Positions 54,366 to 64,000 of a stretch of 64,000 nt of DNA are shown one piece after another (position 1 is the first letter of the stretch; the number at the start of each line of letters is the position of its first letter). The notes below the pieces were generated by a model. That model saw only the letters and a program-made list of their open reading frames with translations. It did not search any database and was not told where the DNA came from. A program made the translations under genes and the position numbers. Origin of the DNA: Paraburkholderia phenazinium (lineage in GTDB: Bacteria > Pseudomonadota > Gammaproteobacteria > Burkholderiales > Burkholderiaceae); the NCBI RefSeq assembly GCF_900142845.1, contig NZ_FSRU01000002.1, forward strand, positions 3,410,001-3,474,000, given 5' to 3'.

Positions 54366-54658
54366 CTCGTTTCTCTGCTGCTGATGCAGCGACGCAGAAC
54401 GAAGCGGTGCCGGGTAGTTGAAGTGCGGTGCCGGTTTGGTGGTGAATGCGGACTCGATCTTTAAAAATTAACAGCCGATAAGTGTGGGCGCTTGATGGCG
54501 ACGCGGGTCAGGTTCTTCGGAATCTGGCATGAAGCGAAAGTATCAAGTCTCACACAGTATTAGAGGAAGGTTAGCCTGTTGAGAAACAGGCGTAATCATC
54601 GTCAGTACGTTGAGTGAGCGACCGGGTTCGAAAGAGCCCGAAAACAGTAACAGGAATT

Positions 54659-56189
<1,531 letters not shown>

Positions 56190-56251
56190 CTCGAGCTCAC
56201 GTGTTCAAGTTGAGCGCTCACGCTTATCGGCTGTGAAAAAGACAGACTCAG

Positions 56252-56328
56252 GGGTCTGTAGCTCAGTCGGTTAGAGCACCGTCTTGATAAGGCGGGGGTC
56301 GATGGTTCGAATCCATCCAGACCCACCA
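56252..56328 (+). tRNA. tRNA-Ile (anticodon GAT)
   Basis: 77 nt. Acceptor stem GGGTCTG pairs with CAGACCC; the anticodon loop reads TTGATAA; the T-arm TTCGAAT is intact; CCA is encoded. It lies in the 16S-23S spacer. Confidence 0.97.
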
Positions 56329-56400
56329 CTGTTTCTGCGGTGGCTGCGCTAACCGATCACCCCTGGGTATCAAGACAGATGAAGTTATCTGTGTATGACT

Positions 56401-56476
56401 GGGGGATTAGCTCAGCTGGGAGAGCACCTGCTTTGCAAGCAGGGGGTCGTCGGTTCGATCCCGTCATCCTCCACCA
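56401..56476 (+). tRNA. tRNA-Ala (anticodon TGC)
   Basis: 76 nt. Acceptor GGGGGAT pairs with ATCCTCC (one G-T pair); anticodon TGC in CTTTGCAAG; CCA is encoded. Second tRNA of the spacer. Confidence 0.97.
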
Positions 56477-56599
56477 ATCCTCAATGCTGGTTTGTCTGCA
56501 GCGAACATTGAAAGATGTTTGCGGTGCAGTGAAACAAGCATTGGCGATTGAGCCAGTCAGAGTGATACGCGGTTATAGCAACCGCGATATCGGCTGTCG

Positions 56600-56610
56600 T
56601 TCTTTAACAA
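56600..56610 (+). promoter_or_regulatory. boxA-like antitermination site in the 16S-23S spacer
   Basis: TTCTTTAACAA matches the boxA core and lies about 205 bases before 23S, the position where NusB/NusE antitermination complexes reload in rrn operons. Confidence 0.65.
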
Positions 56611-56816
56611 TCAGGAAGAAGTAGTAAAGAGATTCACGAAAGATCACTTAGAGATGGGTGGTTGAGTAGGTGAATCAGGGTTGTGATTGTATCAATGTAT
56701 TTTTAAGTGATCGAAAGATTGCTTTGGAATACGGCGCAACACGAATACTCAACCTGTAGCGGTTGTGGCAAGCGTTGCATTCCCAGTGGATGCGACAGGA
56801 GACACACCCGTTATAG

Positions 56817-59695
<2,879 letters not shown>

Positions 59696-59862
59696 ATAAC
59701 AGGTGTGTCTTGTGGTTCGGATGAACCCCGCACACGGTTGAGTGATCACGTGTTGTGCCAGAAACAACACAACCCCAACCGCTTCACCCTCTGGTGGCAT
59801 CACCAGAAACTACTTCTTCCCGATTGGCTGTATTGCTCCATGAGCAGTGCGGCAACAAGTCA

Positions 59863-59977
59863 TGCCTGATGACCATAGCGTGTCGGTACCACCCCTTCCC
59901 ATCCCGAACAGGACCGTGAAACGACTCCACGCCGATGATAGTGCGGATTACCCGTGTGAAAGTAGGTAATCGTCAGG
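59863..59977 (+). rRNA. rrf: 5S ribosomal RNA
   Basis: Begins TGCCTGATGACC and ends with GTCAGGC, which closes the terminal helix. The internal CCATCCCGAACA loop is typical. About 115 nt. Confidence 0.93.
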
Positions 59978-59991
59978 CTCCCTAGCAGCAA

Positions 59992-60027
59992 GCACAAACC
60001 CCACCCAACAAAGGTGGGGTTTGTGCG
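59992..60027 (+). terminator. rrn terminator
   Basis: A 14-bp perfect stem GCACAAACCCCACC / GGTGGGGTTTGTGC with a 7-base loop closes the rrn operon, 15 bases after 5S. The T-run is short, but the stem is very strong. Confidence 0.8.
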
Positions 60028-60081
60028 TTTACGGAAACGCTTATAAGTGAGAGCTGTCGGGTTTGAGCGGTCAAGCAACGC

Positions 60082-60110
60082 TTGACATTGTAGTGCTCTT
60101 CCCCCATAAT
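60082..60110 (+). promoter_or_regulatory. Promoter of the tRNA-tuf operon
   Basis: A perfect -35 TTGACA (60082-60087) and CATAAT -10 (60105-60110) have 17-base spacing, 14 bases before tRNA-Tyr. It is among the strongest consensus promoters in the window. Confidence 0.9.
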
Positions 60111-60124
60111 CATCAGTTCTCTGC

Positions 60125-60210
60125 GGAGGGGTGCCCGAGTGGCTAAAGGGGGCAGACTGTAAATCTGTTGGCTTACGCCTACGTTGGTTCGAATCCAACC
60201 TCCTCCACCA
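60125..60210 (+). tRNA. tRNA-Tyr (anticodon GTA)
   Basis: 86 nt with the long variable arm of tRNA-Tyr. Acceptor GGAGGGG pairs with CTCCTCC; the anticodon loop reads CTGTAAA; CCA is encoded. Confidence 0.97.
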
Positions 60211-60252
60211 GAATGCATGCTGAAGTAGTAGTTGGGAATCGAAAAGATCCTT

Positions 60253-60326
60253 GCGGGTGTAGCTCAATGGTAGAGCAGAAGCCTTCCAAGCTTACGACGA
60301 GGGTTCGATTCCCTTCACCCGCTCCA
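60253..60326 (+). tRNA. tRNA-Gly (anticodon TCC)
   Basis: 74 nt. Acceptor GCGGGTG pairs with CACCCGC; anticodon TCC in CTTCCAA; encoded CCA. Decodes GGA/GGG. Confidence 0.96.
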
Positions 60327-60342
60327 GTAACGAAGATGTAGC

Positions 60343-60417
<75 letters not shown>

Positions 60418-60479
60418 GAAGTACTCGGTGATTGTTTGCGCGCGGCGCAACGTACGGATAATCCTCTTAGGAGTCGAAA

Positions 60480-61670
60480 ATGGCCAAGGGTAAGTTTGAG
60501 CGGACCAAGCCGCACGTGAACGTCGGCACGATCGGTCACGTTGACCACGGCAAGACCACGCTGACGGCAGCGATCACGACGGTGCTGACCGCGAAGTTCG
60601 GCGGCGAAGCGAAGGCGTATGACCAGATCGACGCAGCGCCGGAAGAAAAGGCGCGCGGCATCACGATCAACACGGCGCACGTCGAGTACGAAACGGCTAA
60701 CCGGCACTACGCGCACGTTGACTGCCCGGGCCACGCTGACTATGTGAAGAACATGATCACGGGCGCGGCACAGATGGACGGCGCAATCCTGGTGTGCTCG
60801 GCCGCTGACGGCCCGATGCCGCAAACGCGTGAGCACATTCTGCTGGCGCGTCAGGTTGGCGTTCCGTACATCATCGTGTTCCTGAACAAGTGCGACATGG
60901 TGGACGACGCTGAGCTGCTGGAGCTGGTCGAGATGGAAGTTCGCGAACTTCTGTCGAAGTACGACTTCCCGGGCGACGACACGCCGATCATCAAGGGTTC
61001 GGCCAAGCTGGCGCTGGAAGGCGACAAGGGCGAGCTGGGCGAAGTGGCGATCATGAACCTGGCCGACGCGCTGGACACGTACATCCCGACGCCGGAGCGC
61101 GCAGTTGACGGTGCGTTCCTGATGCCGGTGGAAGACGTGTTCTCGATCTCGGGTCGTGGCACGGTGGTGACGGGCCGGGTTGAGCGCGGTGTGGTGAAGG
61201 TCGGCGAAGAAATCGAAATCGTCGGTATCAAGCCGACGGTGAAGACGACCTGCACGGGCGTGGAAATGTTCCGCAAGCTGCTGGATCAAGGTCAGGCAGG
61301 CGACAACGTGGGTATCCTGCTGCGCGGCACGAAGCGTGAAGACGTGGAGCGTGGCCAGGTTCTGGCGAAGCCGGGTTCGATCAACCCGCACACGCACTTC
61401 ACGGCAGAAGTGTACGTGCTGAGCAAGGACGAGGGCGGCCGTCACACGCCGTTCTTCAACAACTACCGTCCGCAGTTCTACTTCCGTACGACGGACGTGA
61501 CGGGCTCGATCGAGCTGCCGAAGGACAAGGAAATGGTCATGCCGGGCGACAACGTGTCGATCACGGTGAAGCTGATCAACCCGATCGCGATGGAAGAAGG
61601 TCTGCGCTTCGCCATCCGTGAAGGTGGCCGTACCGTCGGCGCAGGTGTCGTTGCCAAGATCCTCGAGTAA
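60480..61670 (+). CDS. tuf: Elongation factor Tu
   Basis: Delivers aminoacyl-tRNA to the ribosome. The 396-residue protein has the P-loop GHVDHGKT (19-26), DCPGH (about 81-85) and NKCD (about 136-139). Codons are strongly biased, as expected for high expression. RBS TAGGAG precedes the ATG. It is transcribed with the three upstream tRNAs. Confidence 0.98.
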   Translation: MAKGKFERTKPHVNVGTIGHVDHGKTTLTAAITTVLTAKFGGEAKAYDQIDAAPEEKARGITINTAHVEYETANRHYAHVDCPGHADYVKNMITGAAQMDGAILVCSAADGPMPQTREHILLARQVGVPYIIVFLNKCDMVDDAELLELVEMEVRELLSKYDFPGDDTPIIKGSAKLALEGDKGELGEVAIMNLADALDTYIPTPERAVDGAFLMPVEDVFSISGRGTVVTGRVERGVVKVGEEIEIVGIKPTVKTTCTGVEMFRKLLDQGQAGDNVGILLRGTKREDVERGQVLAKPGSINPHTHFTAEVYVLSKDEGGRHTPFFNNYRPQFYFRTTDVTGSIELPKDKEMVMPGDNVSITVKLINPIAMEEGLRFAIREGGRTVGAGVVAKILE

Positions 61671-61734
61671 GCCAGCCAGTACTCGTTGATTAGAAGTTTC
61701 GGGGTTGGCGGTGTCGTCAACCCCAAAATGGTTT

Positions 61735-61810
61735 AGGGGTATAGCTCAACTGGCAGAGCGTCGGTCTCCAAAACCGAAGGTTGGGGGTTCGATTCCCTCT
61801 GCCCCTGCCA
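61735..61810 (+). tRNA. tRNA-Trp (anticodon CCA)
   Basis: 76 nt. Acceptor AGGGGTA pairs with TGCCCCT (one G-T pair); anticodon CCA in CTCCAAA; encoded CCA. A GGGGTTG / CAACCCC hairpin at 61701-61724 separates it from tuf. It is followed by secE, 35 bases downstream. Confidence 0.96.
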
Positions 61811-61845
61811 ACTCTCGCGCCGTATAGGGCGCTCGTTAAGGTGTT

Positions 61846-62226
61846 ATGGCGAATCCTTCCGTCGAAACTGTAAATACCTCCGGCGACAAGCTGATGCTCG
61901 CTGCGGGTGTATTGTTGGTCTTGGCCGGGTTCGTGGGGTTCTTCTGGCTGGGTAGCCAGGAATGGTACGTCCGCGGAGCCGCCTTGGCTGTTGGCGTCAT
62001 CGCGGGTGTTGCAGTCGGACTTCTCTCCGCGCCCGGTAAGGGTTTCATCGCATTCGCCAAGGACTCGTACAAAGAAGTCCGCAAGGTTGTCTGGCCGACT
62101 CGTAAAGAGGCGACGCAAACAACTCTCGTGGTGTTCGCTTTCGTGTTCATCATGGCGGTGTTTCTCTGGATTTGCGACAAATCCATTGAATGGGCGATTT
62201 TCTCGGCGATTCTGGGTTGGAAATGA
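61846..62226 (+). CDS. secE: Preprotein translocase subunit SecE
   Basis: Stabilises SecY in the inner-membrane translocon. The 126-residue protein has the three-helix form of proteobacteria (about 15-34, 40-62, 95-120). The conserved [21 protein letters not shown] cytosolic stretch precedes the last helix. nusG starts one base after its stop. Confidence 0.95.
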   Translation: MANPSVETVNTSGDKLMLAAGVLLVLAGFVGFFWLGSQEWYVRGAALAVGVIAGVAVGLLSAPGKGFIAFAKDSYKEVRKVVWPTRKEATQTTLVVFAFVFIMAVFLWICDKSIEWAIFSAILGWK

Positions 62227-62227
62227 T

Positions 62228-62785
62228 ATGAGCGATACTCCGGCATCCCCGAGTGGAAAACGTTGGTACGTGGTGCACGCCTACTCCGGCATGGAGAAGA
62301 GCGTGCAACGTGCGCTTCAGGAGCGCATCGAGCGTGCAGGCATGCAGGACCAGTTCGGCCAGATCCTGGTGCCGACTGAAGAGGTGGTAGAAGTCAAAGG
62401 CGGTCACAAGTCGGTGACCGAGCGTCGTTTCTTCCCGGGCTACGTGCTCGTCGAGATGGAAATGACCGATGAAACGTGGCACCTCGTGAAGAACACGGCA
62501 AAGGTGACAGGTTTCGTGGGCGGTGCGCGCAATCGTCCTAGCCCGATTTCCCCGCGGGAAGTCGAGAAGATCATGTCGCAGATGCAGGAAGGCGTTGAGA
62601 AGCCGCGCCCGAAGACCCTGTTCGAGGTCGGCGAGATGGTTCGCGTCAAGGACGGTCCGTTCACGGATTTCAACGGCAGCGTCGAGGAAGTGAACTACGA
62701 AAAGTCGCGCGTCCGTGTATCTGTCACCATTTTCGGTCGTGCAACACCGGTCGAGCTGGAATTCGGTCAGGTCGAAAAGTTGTAA
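62228..62785 (+). CDS. nusG: Transcription termination/antitermination protein NusG
   Basis: Binds RNA polymerase and couples it to Rho or ribosomes. The 185-residue protein has the NGN domain ([30 protein letters not shown]) and a C-terminal KOW domain ([21 protein letters not shown]). It begins ATATGAGC, right after the secE stop, suggesting coupling. Confidence 0.97.
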   Translation: MSDTPASPSGKRWYVVHAYSGMEKSVQRALQERIERAGMQDQFGQILVPTEEVVEVKGGHKSVTERRFFPGYVLVEMEMTDETWHLVKNTAKVTGFVGGARNRPSPISPREVEKIMSQMQEGVEKPRPKTLFEVGEMVRVKDGPFTDFNGSVEEVNYEKSRVRVSVTIFGRATPVELEFGQVEKL

Positions 62786-62797
62786 TCAGGATTCTGC

Positions 62798-62821
62798 GGA
62801 GCGCGCCTAACGGCGCGTTCC
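62798..62821 (+). other. Stem-loop between nusG and rplK
   Basis: GGAGCGCGCC pairs with GGCGCGTTCC around TAAC (one mismatch), 13 bases after nusG. No long T-run follows, so it may tune read-through into the ribosomal operon rather than end transcription. Confidence 0.5.
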
Positions 62822-62948
62822 GTATTTCGCGCTTACGGTCCGCGTAATGGCCGTTGAGGAGCGTCAGTAGCCAGCTTTAGGCGAACGCGCGCTACTACTC
62901 ACTGAACGTCCGCACGTAGTCGTGCAACGTTCCAACGAGGTTTTCAAC

Positions 62949-63380
62949 ATGGCAAAGAAAATCATCGGCTTTATCAAGCTGCAGATTCCTGCAGGTAAAG
63001 CCAACCCGTCGCCGCCGGTCGGTCCGGCACTGGGCCAGCGTGGCCTGAACATCATGGAGTTCTGCAAGGCGTTTAACGCGCAGACTCAAGCAATGGAACC
63101 GGGTCTGCCGATTCCGGTCGTGATCACCGCCTTCGCCGACAAGAGCTTTACGTTCGTTCTGAAGACGCCGCCGGCTACGGTTCTGATCAAGAAGGCAGCG
63201 AAGATCGATAAGGGTTCGGCAAAGCCGCACACCGACAAGGTCGGCAAGATCACGCGCGCTCAAGCTGAAGACATCGCTAAGGCCAAGATGCCCGATCTGA
63301 CGGCAGCTGACCTGGATGCAGCGGTCCGTACGATCGCTGGTAGCGCCCGCTCGATGGGCATCACCGTGGAGGGCGTGTAA
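62949..63380 (+). CDS. rplK: 50S ribosomal protein L11
   Basis: Part of the GTPase-associated centre. The 143-residue protein has [25 protein letters not shown] and the TVEGV end of L11. A 163-bp leader precedes it; the L11-L1 operon of other bacteria is autoregulated by L1 binding its mRNA, which I cannot confirm here. rplA follows directly. Confidence 0.97.
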   Translation: MAKKIIGFIKLQIPAGKANPSPPVGPALGQRGLNIMEFCKAFNAQTQAMEPGLPIPVVITAFADKSFTFVLKTPPATVLIKKAAKIDKGSAKPHTDKVGKITRAQAEDIAKAKMPDLTAADLDAAVRTIAGSARSMGITVEGV

Positions 63381-64000
63381 ATGGCTAAGCTTTCGAAGCG
63401 TCTGCAAGCATTTGCAAACAAGGTTGATCGCCAGAAACTGTACGCGATCGACGAAGCGCTGTCGCTCGTGAAAGAGTGCGCAAGCGCGAAGTTCGACGAG
63501 TCGATCGACGTTGCTGTGCAACTCGGCATCGACGCGAAGAAGTCGGACCAAGTGGTTCGTGGCTCGGTCGTGCTGCCGGCTGGTACCGGTAAGTCGGTCC
63601 GCGTGGCTGTGTTTGCCCAAGGCGAAAAGGCTGAGCAGGCTCGTGCAGCCGGCGCCGAAATCGTCGGTATGGAAGACCTGGCTGAACAAGTCAAGGCCGG
63701 CAACCTGAACTTCGATATCGTGATCGCTTCGCCGGACACGATGCGCGTTGTCGGTACGCTCGGTCAGATCCTCGGCCCGCGTGGCCTGATGCCGAACCCG
63801 AAGGTCGGCACCGTCACGGCTGACGTCGCGACGGCTGTGAAGAACGCCAAGGCTGGTCAGGTGCAATTCCGTGTCGACAAGGCCGGTATCATCCACGCCA
63901 CCATCGGCCGTGCTTCGTTCGAGCCGACGGCTCTGCGCAGCAACCTGGCTGCTCTCGTCGAAGCGCTGCAAAAGGCGAAGCCGGCAACGAGCAAGGGTGT
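63381..64000 (+). CDS. rplA: 50S ribosomal protein L1 (3' end outside window)
   Basis: The start ATG is the first base after the rplK stop. The 206 codons present encode [20 protein letters not shown] and the L1 signature [21 protein letters not shown], through to the C-terminal [12 protein letters not shown]. About 25 codons are missing past base 64000. L1 also represses its operon in other bacteria. Confidence 0.96.
   Translation, partial: MAKLSKRLQAFANKVDRQKLYAIDEALSLVKECASAKFDESIDVAVQLGIDAKKSDQVVRGSVVLPAGTGKSVRVAVFAQGEKAEQARAAGAEIVGMEDLAEQVKAGNLNFDIVIASPDTMRVVGTLGQILGPRGLMPNPKVGTVTADVATAVKNAKAGQVQFRVDKAGIIHATIGRASFEPTALRSNLAALVEALQKAKPATSKG

Larger units (their letters stand above)
54193..54658. 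promoter_or_regulatory. rrn leader with tandem promoters and boxA
   Basis: Two promoters are annotated separately. A 7-bp hairpin CTCGTTT / AAACGAG lies between them at 54258-54273. The leader contains a boxA-like GATCTTTAAAA at 54456-54465 before the 16S gene, as in E. coli rrn antitermination sites. Confidence 0.75.

Noticed and set aside
62786..62948. A defined L1-binding site in the rplK leader
   Set aside because: I could not recognise the conserved L1 target fold with confidence; only a GC hairpin at 62798-62821 is certain.

Overview
The window is core chromosomal DNA of a Burkholderiaceae bacterium (Burkholderia sensu lato, most likely Paraburkholderia). The evidence is high GC with few AT-rich patches, the 16S-Ile-Ala-23S-5S rRNA operon, the tRNA-Tyr/Gly/Thr-tuf-tRNA-Trp-secE-nusG-rplKA order of beta-proteobacteria, a short type-2 ArgC, a 1200-residue fused indolepyruvate ferredoxin oxidoreductase, and paired DUF2957 lipoproteins typical of this family. 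I assigned the species group from gene content and protein wording; I could not run a search.

Layout. 1-3.3 kb: the end of cca, then a long inverted repeat whose left arm was split by a complete IS3-family element. 3.3-10.3 kb: housekeeping genes (SAM methyltransferase, pteridine-reductase-like SDR, folB, ttcA, glmU, glmS). 10.3-13 kb: a Fic-protein remnant, a LysR regulator and an AhpD-like/peroxiredoxin-like pair. 13.1-16.2 kb: a Fur-box-preceded TonB siderophore receptor with a PepSY membrane protein. 16.2-25 kb: small hypothetical proteins, a lytic transglycosylase, a DUF2242 lipoprotein, a 650-bp gene-poor stretch with DnaA-box-like words and a long palindrome, an IclR regulator, a Mut7-C protein, a beta-hydroxyacid dehydrogenase, a LysE exporter and a candidate sRNA. 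25-29 kb: OmpW plus two tandem DUF2957 lipoproteins. 29-35 kb: argC, flavodoxin-like, YbhB-like, an RcsB-like response regulator, pyrE and an MFS carrier. 35-38 kb: maeB.

38-50.6 kb is rich in aromatic catabolism. It holds the fused 2-oxoacid (aryl-pyruvate) ferredoxin oxidoreductase, 4-hydroxyphenylpyruvate dioxygenase with a divergent Lrp/AsnC regulator, and paaABCDE. The paa operon has its own terminator, and a perfect TetR-type operator sits between the -35 and -10 of the paaA promoter. A TetR gene (probable PaaR) lies just downstream. 50.7-54.2 kb: DUF2628, a COG2509 flavoprotein and an SGNH esterase. 54.2-60 kb: a full rrn operon with tandem promoters and boxA elements. 60-64 kb: a tRNA/tuf operon with a near-consensus promoter, then secE, nusG, rplK and the first part of rplA.

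No defence island, prophage, CRISPR array or large biosynthetic cluster is visible. The most noteworthy items are the IS-split inverted repeat, the 60-nt anti-Shine-Dalgarno sRNA candidate, the palindrome/DnaA-box stretch beside a two-gene orphan operon, the paa operator, the enlarged Lrp/AsnC regulator and the tandem DUF2957 genes.
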